Origin: Streptomyces lasiicapitis
GTDB taxonomy: Bacteria > Actinomycetota > Actinomycetes > Streptomycetales > Streptomycetaceae
Length of the DNA: 64,000 nucleotides
Reading direction: 5' to 3'
Assembly: GCF_014646335.1 (NCBI RefSeq)
Contig: NZ_BMNG01000003.1
Coordinates: forward strand, 393,560-457,559
Shown here: in pieces, positions 27,001 through 34,953 of the stretch
How the letters are laid out: the number at the start of each line of letters is the position of its first letter
How positions within the stretch are numbered: position 1 is the first letter of the stretch
The notes under the pieces: model-generated
What the model was told of the DNA's origin: nothing
Seen by the model: the letters and a program-made list of their open reading frames with translations, nothing else
Database searches by the model: none
Position numbers and translations under genes: made by a program

Positions 27001-27347
27001 GTGACCGCGGCGTCGGTGCGCAGCCTGGCGTAGCGCAGCAGGTCGACGGCGTCGGGGGCGACCCGCAGCCGGTACAGGCGCGGGGCGTACCGCTCCAGGA
27101 GGGCCTGTTCGCCGGCCGCCCGGCCGAGGCGGTTGCGCAGGCGCGACAGATAGCTCTGCAGGGTGTCCTGGGCCGTGCGGGGCGGCTCGTCGTCCCAGAC
27201 GCGGTCCATGAGGGCGTCGAGGGAGACCGGTTCACCGCGGGCGTGCACCAGGACGGCCAGCACGCAGCGCTCCTTCGGGGACCCGAGCTCGTGCTGCCGG
27301 CCGTCCTGCCAGAGTTCGAGAGGTCCCAGCGCCAGTAAGTCCACCAT
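24015..27347 (-). CDS. AfsR/SARP-family transcriptional regulator (BTAD, NB-ARC, TPR)
   Basis: A 1,110-aa AfsR-type regulator. The N-terminal OmpR-like winged helix (LLALGPLELWQDGRQHELGSPKERCVLAVL to about residue 95) is followed by a BTAD domain to about residue 245, with LVEDHRHVREARIRLELELG. An NB-ARC ATPase follows with P-loop VHGMPGVGKTALALH (about 335-349), kinase-2 VLVVLDNARDADQV and LTSRNRL-like sensor. About ten TPR repeats fill the C-terminal 400 residues. AfsR proteins activate secondary-metabolism genes in response to ATP and phosphorylation. The ATG with GGGGGTG upstream is used. Its target could be any cluster; the P450 locus and the divergent gene are close candidates. Confidence 0.92.
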   Translation of the reverse strand: MVDLLALGPLELWQDGRQHELGSPKERCVLAVLVHARGEPVSLDALMDRVWDDEPPRTAQDTLQSYLSRLRNRLGRAAGEQALLERYAPRLYRLRVAPDAVDLLRYARLRTDAAVTARQGGRQRAVELLRAAESLWRGEPLTEFTGSWARSARARLVEDHRHVREARIRLELELGRHADLIGELHELAAQNPLAQRVIAALMLALYRSGRDDEALDLYRATRARLHEGQGIEPGTELQELHVRILEQDRTLMTPAAPESGGAPGPSGAGQGRPPHVPDARAERPPSGRRAADDAPADRRPTAEEPLTNLPRDMGHFTGRASELRILLGVSGTPRALPLTVVHGMPGVGKTALALHAAHRLTEACPDGRFYVDLRGYGPLPPYDPAEALAVLLHAAGVPGELPGSLDARVTRWREWTARRRVLVVLDNARDADQVRPLLPGAATCRAVVTSRNRLTGLAGATPLYLEVLSTTEAATLFTRVAGPGRLPADTSALTRTVAACGRHPLALQLLASQFRHRDSWSLDHLTDRLVQAADPLDEFDSDAVASAFSLSYAELTPKAAQLLRRLALHPGPDITLGAATALAADAPDREEGREGGAPGREADQDPAHAARTRKTLDQLLDRNLVEEPVTDRYRLHDLTRAFGLRMATRDEPHSARRAALTRLLNCYLTGAYRAAVRTDPHHRILPPGPHLTCPYAPDFGDADEAAAWLSVERGNLLAVARTAAAESPEHAALFPHVLAKSLRLWGTWDLASELFEAAVSAARTRDDQVALARTLVEHADVLTQKDHGKALHRATEALFLFQELNDVRGRADALLQSGRAHFAAGQGSTCLRVLRAAHTLYRQVEDPYGQADVANMMGVALHSAGRHREALDQFRTVLRVHERTGHLYGQMRALNNVGEVYRLDGRHEEARTHFERSLRLAHSVGGRQERANLLANLGSVCQDTGRVEQALTYFRRALASYRAASDARGESDTLISLGSAYAANSRPGEALWHFAEAERIARSIGSPLDLQAALLGTGTALRQLGRYEAALDAHHEALRIAREAGSPLGAARALDGLARTSPHTQNASSARGFAEDALELYGRLGCAGRARDLRLALAEPGETSAARSTT

Positions 27348-27723
27348 CACCCCCGCTGGGTGCGTGCCCGGCGGGTGCTTCGCGCCGCCGCCGTCGGCAG
27401 TTCCGCACATTCGTGCGTAACTCTGCTCACTGTTGTCGCGGCGTCAGGGGGAGCGGGGAGAGGCGCACGGGTGCGTGCCGGGCGCATGGAGTGGATCCAT
27501 GGCCAAGACTTTCCCTGTGGGCCCCGGTGGAACCTCAACTACCGCTCCGCGAAGTGTAGTTGGAGGCCACGGCGTGCGCTCCGGTGTGAGCCGGTGTGAC
27601 GGCGTATGCCGTCGTCAGTGGGCACTCGGAGTGCAGGGTTCCTGCAACCCGGCCATCCAGGTCCCCGGGGCACGCTGCCGTCGTCCGACCCGACACGACG
27701 GAGAGAACCGGGGGAACGGAACG
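27348..27723. other. 376-bp divergent promoter region
   Basis: No gene is supported here. The region separates the AfsR-like start from the CDP-glycerol-transferase-like start. A 7-bp inverted repeat CAACTAC/GTAGTTG lies at 27536-27542 and 27556-27562 with centres 20 bp apart, a spacing suited to a dimeric regulator binding one DNA face. Further GTGTGA/GGTGTGAC repeats lie around 27580-27600. Confidence 0.4.
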
Positions 27724-28977
27724 ATGAGCGTGACCATGCTGGAGGCGCACGGGCATCCGGTGCCCGTGCGGCCGGACGTAGAGCGCTGGGCCACCCGCCC
27801 GGTGCGCAGGCGCGTGCTCGCCGTGGTGCACACGGTGACGTCGGGGCGGCGGCTCCTCGACGCGGTGCGGCTCCTGGAGGGCGACTGGCGGGTGCAGGTG
27901 TTCTTCACCGCGGCGCCCGACGTGTTCAGCGGTGGAGTGGCCGACTTCCTCGACGAGCTCAAGGTCCTGGTGCTGCCCTGGAGCCAGGCGGTGCAGACCG
28001 TCTTCGACCTCGCGCTCGCGGCCGGCCACGGCGGGCTGCACGAACTGCACGCGCCGGTGGTCGTGCTGCCGCACGGCGCCGGACACAACAAGATCGTCCG
28101 GGCCCGGCGGGGCGGGGCCGTCGCCGCGCGGGGCGTGTACGGGCTGAGCAGGCAGCGGCTCGTACGCGACGGGTCCGTGGTCCCCGAGGCCGTCGTCCTC
28201 GCCCACCGGGAGGAACTGGAGCGGCTCGGCCGCGAGTGCCCGGAGGCGCTGCCGGTCGCCGAGGTCGTCGGTGACCCCTGCTTCGACCGGGTCACCGCGA
28301 GCCGGCCCGCGCGCGCCTTGTACCGGCAGGCCCTGCGGACCCGGGCCGGGCAGCGGCTCGTCCTCGTCTGCTCCACCTGGGGCCCCGGCTCGCTGCTCGG
28401 CAGCGGCGGGCAGGAACTGCTCGACCGGATCGTGGCCGAACTCCCGCCCGAGGACTACCGGGTGGCCGTGCTGCTGCATCCGCACGTGTGGCACACCCAC
28501 AGCGAGTGGCAGGTGCGCGGCTGGTTCGCCGGGCTCGGGCGCGGCGGGCTCGCCGTCGTCAGCCACCGCGCCGACTGGGTCGGGGCGCTCGTAGCCGCCG
28601 ACTTCGTCGTGGGCGACCACGGGTCCGTCTCGCTGTACGGCGCCATGACGGGGCGGCCTGTGCTGCTCGCCTGTCTGCCGGACGGTGACGTGGATCCCGG
28701 CTCCCCGATGGCCGAACTCGGCTCGTTCGCACCGCGGTTGCACGAGTCCAAGCCGGTGCGGCGCCAGCTCGAACGGGCCGCCGCGACGTACCGGGCCGAC
28801 CTCCACGAACGCGTCGCCGCCCGCATCACCTCCGAGCCCGGCCGCTTCGCCCGCAGGATGCGCGCCCTGCTCTACCGCAAGCTGCGGCTGCGCGCGCCCG
28901 CCGGCTTCCCGGCGACGGAGCCTGCGCGGCTGCCACGGGTCGTGGAGTACGACGAGCCGGGGAGCGTCGTGTCATGA
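27724..28977 (+). CDS. CDP-glycerol glycerophosphotransferase-like / GT-B fold protein
   Basis: A 417-aa protein. A Rossmann-like start (RVLAVVHTVTSGRRLLDAV) is followed by VFFTAAPDVFSGG, then VVVLPHGAGHNKI (the HG turn of TagF/TagB-like and GT-B enzymes), VLVCSTWGPGSLL, and the C-terminal donor-site block FVVGDHGSVSLYGAMTGRPVLLA. That last block, with its conserved GDHGS, is typical of CDP-glycerol transferases and related glycosyltransferases that build wall polymers or glycosylate small molecules. The ATG has GGGGGAAC upstream. The stop overlaps the next ATG (ATGA). Confidence 0.75.
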   Translation: MSVTMLEAHGHPVPVRPDVERWATRPVRRRVLAVVHTVTSGRRLLDAVRLLEGDWRVQVFFTAAPDVFSGGVADFLDELKVLVLPWSQAVQTVFDLALAAGHGGLHELHAPVVVLPHGAGHNKIVRARRGGAVAARGVYGLSRQRLVRDGSVVPEAVVLAHREELERLGRECPEALPVAEVVGDPCFDRVTASRPARALYRQALRTRAGQRLVLVCSTWGPGSLLGSGGQELLDRIVAELPPEDYRVAVLLHPHVWHTHSEWQVRGWFAGLGRGGLAVVSHRADWVGALVAADFVVGDHGSVSLYGAMTGRPVLLACLPDGDVDPGSPMAELGSFAPRLHESKPVRRQLERAAATYRADLHERVAARITSEPGRFARRMRALLYRKLRLRAPAGFPATEPARLPRVVEYDEPGSVVS

Positions 28978-29507
28978 CGGTGCGGGCGGTGGTGGCTCCG
29001 GTCGCGGTCCCGGTCGTCGCCCCTGTCGCGGCCCCGGTTCTGACGGCGGTCGTGACGGCGACGCCGGAGGCGCGGGGTGTCGAGCGGGTGCGGGTGGTGC
29101 TGCGCCGGCTCGGTACGGAGTACGTGGACGAGCATGTGCGGGTGGAGGTGCCCATCGCTGGTGCTGATGCCGGTGCCGGTGCCGGTGACTGGGCTCGGCT
29201 TGGGGACGTACTCCACGCGGAGTCCGCGGTGCCGTGGCATGCGGTGAGGCTTGGCGCGCGGTACCCGGGGGCGTTGGTGGTGGCCGCGCACCACGGCGGG
29301 GTGTGCCGTGTGCGGATGGGGCCGCGGGGTGCGGCGCTTGTCCTGCGGACGGCCTTGCCTGCCTGGGGAGCGCGGGGTGCGCGGCCGGGTGTGCCGTGGC
29401 CCGTGTGGGCGTCCCTGGCGCACGCGTTCCTCGTGGCGGGGCTGCCGCCGCGGGGGTTGGCGGGTGCGCGGGTGGTTTGCGGGGTGGGGGTGCGGTTGGG
29501 CTGGTAG
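28974..29507 (+). CDS. Hypothetical protein coupled to the upstream transferase
   Basis: A 177-aa protein overlapping the upstream stop (ATGA), so probably a translated partner. An Ala/Val-rich N-terminus (VVAPVAVPVVAPVAAPV) is followed by an alpha/beta region with ALVVAAHHGGVCRVRMG. No domain is recognised. Codon third-position bias is G/C-rich, as in real genes here, but the composition is simple, and the DNA just after its stop turns into a degenerate repeat array. It may be an accessory subunit of the transferase. Confidence 0.6.
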   Translation: MTVRAVVAPVAVPVVAPVAAPVLTAVVTATPEARGVERVRVVLRRLGTEYVDEHVRVEVPIAGADAGAGAGDWARLGDVLHAESAVPWHAVRLGARYPGALVVAAHHGGVCRVRMGPRGAALVLRTALPAWGARGARPGVPWPVWASLAHAFLVAGLPPRGLAGARVVCGVGVRLGW

Positions 29508-29569
29508 GGGGTCCCGCCCGGGGTGGGTGGCGGTCCGGAGGCCTGCTCGGGGTGGGGGCCCAGGGTGGT

Positions 29570-29893
29570 GTTCACTATGCCGGTGGTGCGGTCGAGGCGT
29601 TGGGGCGGGCTTGGGTCGTCGTCCGGGGCCCGGGGGTGTGGCTCGGTCTGGTGGGCCCGGGCGCTGTTCACTGGGCCGGTGGTCCGGCCGAGGCGTTGGG
29701 GCGGCTTCGGTCGTCCGGGGCCGGGGGTGTGGCTCGGTCTGGCGGCCCTGAGTGTCGTTCGCTGGTCCGGTGGTGTGGCCGACGTGTTCGGGCGGGCTTG
29801 GGTCGTCCGGTGCCCGGGGGTGTGGCTCGGGCTGGTGGGTCCGGGTGTCGTTCACTGGGGCGGTGGTGTGGCCAATGCGTTCAGGCGGGTCTC
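29570..29893. repeat. Degenerate tandem repeat, about 3.5 copies of a 91-96-bp unit
   Basis: Units start at 29570, 29666, 29757 and 29850, each beginning GTTCaCTggnCCGGTGGT and containing GGGGGTGTGGCTCG. The periods are 96, 91 and 93 bp. The last, partial copy is the 3' end of the STAND gene coding sequence (stop at 29852), so the array looks like repeated duplication of that gene's terminal segment into the intergenic space. The 344-bp gap 29508-29851 contains nothing else. Confidence 0.75.
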
Positions 29894-32158
29894 GGCCGCC
29901 CGTGCGTCCGGGGACGTGGCTCGGCCCGCCTCCGCGTACAGCGTGAGCGCCTCGCCGTAGAGGGCGCGGGCGGGGGCCGGGGTGCCGCGGTGTTCGGCGA
30001 GTTCCGCGAGGGCGTGCAGGGCGCGGGCTGTTTCGTACGCGGCCGACATCGCGCGCAGGGCGATGAGCGCCGGCGTCAACTCGGCCTCCGCCAGGTCGGG
30101 TTCGCCGCGGGCGAGGTGGGCGCGGCCGAGGAGGACGGCCGCGCGTGCGGCGTTGTACGTGTCGTTCGCCGCGCGCAGCGTGGTGTGCGCGGCGGCGGCG
30201 TGCCGGGCCGCCTCCGTGGGGCGGCTCCGGGCGAGGGCCACGTCGGCGAGGTTGAGGCGGCCCAGGCCGCCCGCGCGGACGTCGCCGACGCCCGGCAGCG
30301 CCTCCGCCGCCCGCGTGAAGTACCGGGCGGCCTCGTCGAGCCGGCCCAGGCGCTGGTGGGCGAGGCCGCGGTAGTTGAGGGTGCGGGCGTGGCCGAGCGC
30401 GTTGCCGTCCGCGCGGAACTGGCGTGCCGCGCGCTCGAACATCTCCAGGGCGCGCTCGTGGCAGCCCATGCCCAGCTCGCCGACGCCGCCGGAGGTGAGC
30501 ATCCGGCACTGCGCCGCCGTGTCGCCCAGTTCCTCGGCGGCGGCCAGCCCCTCCTGGTGCGCGGCCCGCCACTCCTCGTAGAACTTGCGGCGCAGGAACA
30601 GCGGCCACAGCGCGTCGGCGAGCTGCCAGCCCACCGTCGGGAAGGCGGTGCGGGCGCGGCGTATCACCGCCATCAGGTTGGGCAGTTCGCGCTCCTGCCA
30701 GTCCAGGGCCGCCTCCGTGCCCTCGCCGAAGTCCTCCGTGAGCACCGGGCCCGCGCCGTGGTCGCGGGCCATCGTGCGGTGCTGCGGGTCGACGATCCGC
30801 TCGGCTTGGGTCGCCGTGGCGAGATAGTGGTCGGCGATCCGCCGCAGCGCCGCCGCGCGCGCCCACGGCGACTCGTCCTGCGCGGCCTTCGCCGCCGCGT
30901 GCAGCCGTACGAGGTCGTGGAACCGGTGCCGGTCCTCGTGGGCGTCGGCGTCGGTGAGCAGATTGGCGTCGTGCAGGAGGTCGAGCAGGGAGAGGGCGCG
31001 GGACGCGTGGGAGGAGGAGGCGGCGGTCGCCGGTGCGGCGGGGGCACTCGGGCCGGGGTCGGGTCCGGCACCCGGGTCGGGGTCCGCTCCGGCACTCGGG
31101 CCGGGCTCCGCCAGCACCGCGACGGCCACCGCGTCGCTGAACTCCGTGCCCGGGTGGAGGCCGAGGAGGCGGTAGAGGCGGGCGGCGTCCGGGGGGAGTT
31201 CCTGGTAGGTGAGGTCGAGGGTCGCGCGGACGTTGTGGTCGCCGTCGATGGCCAGTTCCTCCAGCCGGTCGTGTTCCTCGGTGAGGGCGCGGACCATGGT
31301 GGTGATCCCGCGTCGTGGGCGGGAGGCGAGCCGGGCCCCGGCGACCCGCACCGCGAGTGGCAGTCCCGCGCACAACTCGACCAGGGCGCGGGCCTGTTCG
31401 GGCTGGTCGGCCACGCGGTCGTCGGAGAGCGTGGCGGCAAGGAGTTCCACGGCCTCGTCCACGCCGAGCGGCTCAAGGCGCACCGAGTGGCAGCCGTCGA
31501 CGGTGAGGCCGGGCATTCGCCAGCGGCTGGTCACGGCGGTGACGCTGCGGCCGCCCGGCAGCAGCGGCCGCACCTGCGCGGCGGACGCGGCGTCGTCCAG
31601 GAGGACCACCAGGCGTTGGCTCGCCGTCAACGAGCGGTACAGCGCGGCCCGTTCGGCAAGACCGGCGGGCACTTGGGCGGCAGGTACGCCCAGGGCGCGC
31701 AGGAACCGGCCGATGACCTCGCCGGGGTCGGCGGGACCGCCCGGCGACTGGGCGCCCAGGTCGGCGTAGAGCTGGCCGTCGGGGAAGTGCGGGCGCAGCG
31801 CGTGCAGCCAGGCCAGCGTGAGCGCCGTCTTGCCGACGCCGCCGAGGCCGCTGACCGCGACCAGGGTGTGGCCTCCCTGGCCCAAGCGGTCCCCGAGGCT
31901 CGCATGGCCCCCGAGGCCCGCGTGGTCTCCGTGACCGGCGGAGCCCGACCGCAGGCGATGGCGTTCCAGCAGACCGAGTTCGGCCGTGCGGTCGGTGATG
32001 CGGGCCGCGGGCGGCAACTGCCACGGTGGATGCTGCGGCTGTGCGGCGGCCGGCGGCGACTGGATGTGGATGCCGCCGTACACCGTCTGCGCCTGCACGG
32101 CCGGACCGTGCACCGTCCCGCCCAGTTCGTTGTGGCCGCCCTGCTCCTGCCCCCGCAC
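29852..32158 (-). CDS. NB-ARC/STAND ATPase with TPR repeats
   Basis: A 768-aa STAND protein without a DNA-binding domain. The N-terminus carries GGTVHGPAVQAQTVYGGIHI, a repeat-like element found at the start of many streptomycete STAND proteins and thought to mediate recognition. The P-loop is VAVSGLGGVGKTALTLAW (about 105-122), kinase-2 is LVVLLDDAASAAQV, and TPR repeats follow from about residue 500. Such proteins act as sensor switches in signalling or defence. The GTG with GGAGG about 10 nt upstream is chosen; the longer upstream reading is Arg-rich and unlikely. The 3' end lies in a tandem repeat array. Confidence 0.85.
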   Translation of the reverse strand: MRGQEQGGHNELGGTVHGPAVQAQTVYGGIHIQSPPAAAQPQHPPWQLPPAARITDRTAELGLLERHRLRSGSAGHGDHAGLGGHASLGDRLGQGGHTLVAVSGLGGVGKTALTLAWLHALRPHFPDGQLYADLGAQSPGGPADPGEVIGRFLRALGVPAAQVPAGLAERAALYRSLTASQRLVVLLDDAASAAQVRPLLPGGRSVTAVTSRWRMPGLTVDGCHSVRLEPLGVDEAVELLAATLSDDRVADQPEQARALVELCAGLPLAVRVAGARLASRPRRGITTMVRALTEEHDRLEELAIDGDHNVRATLDLTYQELPPDAARLYRLLGLHPGTEFSDAVAVAVLAEPGPSAGADPDPGAGPDPGPSAPAAPATAASSSHASRALSLLDLLHDANLLTDADAHEDRHRFHDLVRLHAAAKAAQDESPWARAAALRRIADHYLATATQAERIVDPQHRTMARDHGAGPVLTEDFGEGTEAALDWQERELPNLMAVIRRARTAFPTVGWQLADALWPLFLRRKFYEEWRAAHQEGLAAAEELGDTAAQCRMLTSGGVGELGMGCHERALEMFERAARQFRADGNALGHARTLNYRGLAHQRLGRLDEAARYFTRAAEALPGVGDVRAGGLGRLNLADVALARSRPTEAARHAAAAHTTLRAANDTYNAARAAVLLGRAHLARGEPDLAEAELTPALIALRAMSAAYETARALHALAELAEHRGTPAPARALYGEALTLYAEAGRATSPDARAAETRLNALATPPPQ

Positions 32159-32290
32159 CCGAGCACCCCCTCCGCCCGCGTTCCGGCTCCGCGCGAACCG
32201 GCCCCTGTCAGGCCAGTCTTTCCGTACACGCGTCCGGTATCCGCGGTGAGGCGAAGGCGACAACGGGGGCGGCCGAAATCAGCCCAAGTC

Positions 32291-33553
32291 TCAGTCGTGG
32301 AAGGGCACTTGCAGCCACGGGCTGTCCGGGTCCGTCGTCAGTGCCCGATGGGCTCGGAGTACCGACGTGTACCAGGTCCCGAACTCCTCCTCGTCGAAGT
32401 GCAGGCAGCGGCCGAGGACGTAGCCCGCGGAGAAGTCCTCCCAGGAGGTGTACGCCGACTGGGCTCCGTGCGCGGCGCGTTCGAGGGCCGTGAGCAGCTC
32501 GGCGTGGGTGGCGTAGCGGGCGCCGCGGCCCCAGCGGGCCATCTTCGAGGCGCGGCCCAGGTCCCAGGCCGCGACGGTGGCGACCAGGCCGTCGGGCGGG
32601 AGCAGGCCGTCGGCGCGGAAGCGGGCCTCGTAGCGCATGACCTTGCCGACCAGGTCGCGCATCGCGCGGACGAACTGGTCGAGCTCCGGGTCGTCGCCGG
32701 GGCGGTGCGGGGTGTCGGGGCCGCCGGTCTCCACGACCCGGTTGCGCAGCGTCACCTCGACGCAGCGGCGCCACAGCTCCGGGTCCACCGGCGTGCCCTG
32801 TTCGGCGATGACGGCGGTGCGGGCGCCGAGGACGAAGTCCCAGTACCACGGGCTGACTTCACGGTCGAGGAGGCGGTCCTGCACGCCCCGCCACTCCTCG
32901 CGGTCGCGCACGCCCCACCACTCCTCCAGGCGCGCCACCTCGTTGCTGTAGCCCGCGCCGTGCCAGTCCAGGGTGTTCCAGGGCGCGCCGTTGGCGAAGC
33001 AGAGGTGGGCGCCGCAGGCGAGGCCCCGCAGGACCTGGCCGTCCGGTGCGCCGGTGCGGCGGGTGTCGACGCGGTCGTCGATACGGCCCTCGCGGTGGTG
33101 CTCGTCGTGCAGGTCGGCCCAGACCTCCCGCTCCTCGTCCGTGGTGAGGTAGTACTGCTCGCACGGCGTCTGCGTGTTGACCACCATGACGTCGATGTCC
33201 GATGGCCACTCGCGCGCGAGGGTGCCGAGCGTGACGTACTCGTACACGACGTCCGGATGCGGGCGCGGCAGGAACCCGGCCGTGTACACCTGCGCCACCC
33301 TGCGGCCGTCGGGGACCTCGACGCTGAAGAGGGGCGGGGCGTCCGGCGACGCGGCGAGGTCCGTGAGCAGCACCGGGCGGTAGACGCCCTCGACGGCCAG
33401 GGCCCGCAGATAGCCGTAGCCGTCCTCCGCCTCGACCAGTTCGTACAGGTGCTCCTCCAGGTCGGCGGGCGCCTGCCAGCGGGTGCCGTCCTGCGGCGCC
33501 GGGACGACCGGGAACAGGTCGTCGTGGTACTCGTCTTCGGCTGCCGCGTACAT
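32291..33553 (-). CDS. DUF1266 domain protein
   Basis: A 420-aa soluble acidic protein. The C-terminal 200 residues match DUF1266: WDLGRASKMARWGRGARY, then SAYTSWEDFSAGYVLGRCLHF with the SW..f..gY..GR signature. The N-terminal 200 residues contain DIDVMVVNTQTPCEQYYL and are unassigned. DUF1266 proteins occur in contexts linked to toxins and conflict systems, with unknown activity. The ATG lies behind AAGCGGGG. Its gap to the STAND gene (132 bp) and to the P450 gene (128 bp) suggests a single-gene unit. Confidence 0.75.
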   Translation of the reverse strand: MYAAAEDEYHDDLFPVVPAPQDGTRWQAPADLEEHLYELVEAEDGYGYLRALAVEGVYRPVLLTDLAASPDAPPLFSVEVPDGRRVAQVYTAGFLPRPHPDVVYEYVTLGTLAREWPSDIDVMVVNTQTPCEQYYLTTDEEREVWADLHDEHHREGRIDDRVDTRRTGAPDGQVLRGLACGAHLCFANGAPWNTLDWHGAGYSNEVARLEEWWGVRDREEWRGVQDRLLDREVSPWYWDFVLGARTAVIAEQGTPVDPELWRRCVEVTLRNRVVETGGPDTPHRPGDDPELDQFVRAMRDLVGKVMRYEARFRADGLLPPDGLVATVAAWDLGRASKMARWGRGARYATHAELLTALERAAHGAQSAYTSWEDFSAGYVLGRCLHFDEEEFGTWYTSVLRAHRALTTDPDSPWLQVPFHD

Positions 33554-33580
33554 GGCCCCGCTTCTCGCTTCCGGGTCGGG

Positions 33581-33618
33581 TTCAGTTCGGGTTCGGGTTC
33601 GGATTCAGTTCGGGTTCG
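33581..33618. repeat. Two 15-bp direct repeats upstream of the DUF1266 gene
   Basis: TTCAGTTCGGGTTCG occurs exactly at 33581-33595 and 33604-33618, 23 bp apart, with further TTCGGG hexamers between. They lie 28-65 bp upstream of the DUF1266 ATG and could be a regulator-binding pair or a small slippage-prone array. Confidence 0.55.
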
Positions 33619-33681
33619 TGATGATCGTTTCCGGATCGAACCGTATCCGACGCGGTGGCCGGGGCCGCCGTCCGCGGGTGG

Positions 33682-34953
33682 TCAGTCCACCACGCGCAGG
33701 GGCAGTGTCTTGAGGCCGTTGATGAAGTGCGAGACCAGGCGGCGCGGTGGTCCTGCCGGGTGCAGGACGGGCACGGCCTCCAGTAACTCCTCGTAGAACA
33801 CGGCCAGTTGGAGGCGGGCGAAGTGTGCGCCCAGGCACACGTGCGGGCCGTCTCCGAACGACACGTGCGGGTTCGGGTCGCGGGTCAGGTCCAGGCGGTC
33901 GGGCTCGGGGAACGCCCGCTCGTCGCGGTTGGCCGCCGCGTGGAAGACGACCACCTTGTCGCCGCGCCGGATCCGCCGCCCCGCGAGCTCCGTGTCCCGG
34001 GCCGCCGTACGCCGGAAGCTCAGCACCGGCGGATGCCAGCGCAACAGCTCCTCCACCGCCAGGGCCACGGGGGCCGTCCCCTCCCGCAGCCCGCGCAGCT
34101 CACCGGGGTGTCCGGCCAGCGCGAGCACCCCGCCGGGCGCCGCGCCGCGCACCGTGTCGTTGCCCGCGACGGTCAGCAGGAAGAAGAACATCTCCAGCTC
34201 GGCGGTGGTGAGTTCGGGCGTGGTGGCCAGGGCCGTGAGGATGTCGTCGCCGGGGTGGCGCCGTTTGTGCGCGGCCAGTTCGACGGCGTACGCGAACATG
34301 TCCGCCAGCATCGCCGGGGACCGCGGGTTCACCGGCCGCCCGTCGGGGCCGAGCACCGGCTCGCCCGCCTCGTCCGGGTCCTGATAGCCGATCACCCGCC
34401 GCGTCCAGTGCAGCAGCAGTCCGCGGTCGCTCTTCGGTACGCCGAGCAGGTCCGCGAGGTTCAGGAGCGCGTAGTCGTCGGTGACCGTGGCGACGAGGTC
34501 GCAGGTGCCGTCACCGGCGCGGGCCTCGTCGACCGCCCCGGACAGGAGGGAGCGGGCGCGCTCGCGTGCCACCGCCTCGAAGCGGGCGACGCGGCGGGGC
34601 GTGAACGCGCGGCTCACCAGGGTGCGCAACCTGCCGTGAACTGGAGGGTCTTGATTGAGCATCATGCGGCGGATGAACGGCAGGTCCGCCGGGTCCGGGT
34701 CGCGGATCTGGGTGGCGCCGAGGTGCGAGGAGTACGTTGCCGAGTCCTTGAGCACGGCCGTCACGTCCGCGTGCCGCGTGACCGCCCAGAACCCGGGCCC
34801 GGCGGGCCAGCCGAGCACCGCGGGCTCCTCCTGCCAGGCGACGGGGTGGTGGTCGCGGAGGGTGCGGTAGCGGTCGTACGGCACGGAATGGGCGTACAGA
34901 CGAGGATCGAAGACGTCCGGGACGTGGGGCAAAGGGTGTTGGGGTGTGGTCAT
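33682..34953 (-). CDS. Cytochrome P450
   Basis: A 423-aa bacterial P450. The I-helix has TVAGNDTVRGA (oxygen-activating Thr), the K-helix ExxR is EELLRWHPPV, the meander is FPEPDRLDLTRDPNPHVSFG and the haem-binding loop is GDGPHVCLGAHFARLQL with Cys near residue 372. The segment MLNQDPPVHGRLRTLVSRAF is typical of class I actinobacterial P450s of the CYP124/125/142-like group. The ATG overlaps the hydrolase stop (ATGA). No ferredoxin gene is adjacent. The substrate may be a lipid, sterol or hydrophobic ester linked to the coupled hydrolase. Confidence 0.93.
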   Translation of the reverse strand: MTTPQHPLPHVPDVFDPRLYAHSVPYDRYRTLRDHHPVAWQEEPAVLGWPAGPGFWAVTRHADVTAVLKDSATYSSHLGATQIRDPDPADLPFIRRMMLNQDPPVHGRLRTLVSRAFTPRRVARFEAVARERARSLLSGAVDEARAGDGTCDLVATVTDDYALLNLADLLGVPKSDRGLLLHWTRRVIGYQDPDEAGEPVLGPDGRPVNPRSPAMLADMFAYAVELAAHKRRHPGDDILTALATTPELTTAELEMFFFLLTVAGNDTVRGAAPGGVLALAGHPGELRGLREGTAPVALAVEELLRWHPPVLSFRRTAARDTELAGRRIRRGDKVVVFHAAANRDERAFPEPDRLDLTRDPNPHVSFGDGPHVCLGAHFARLQLAVFYEELLEAVPVLHPAGPPRRLVSHFINGLKTLPLRVVD

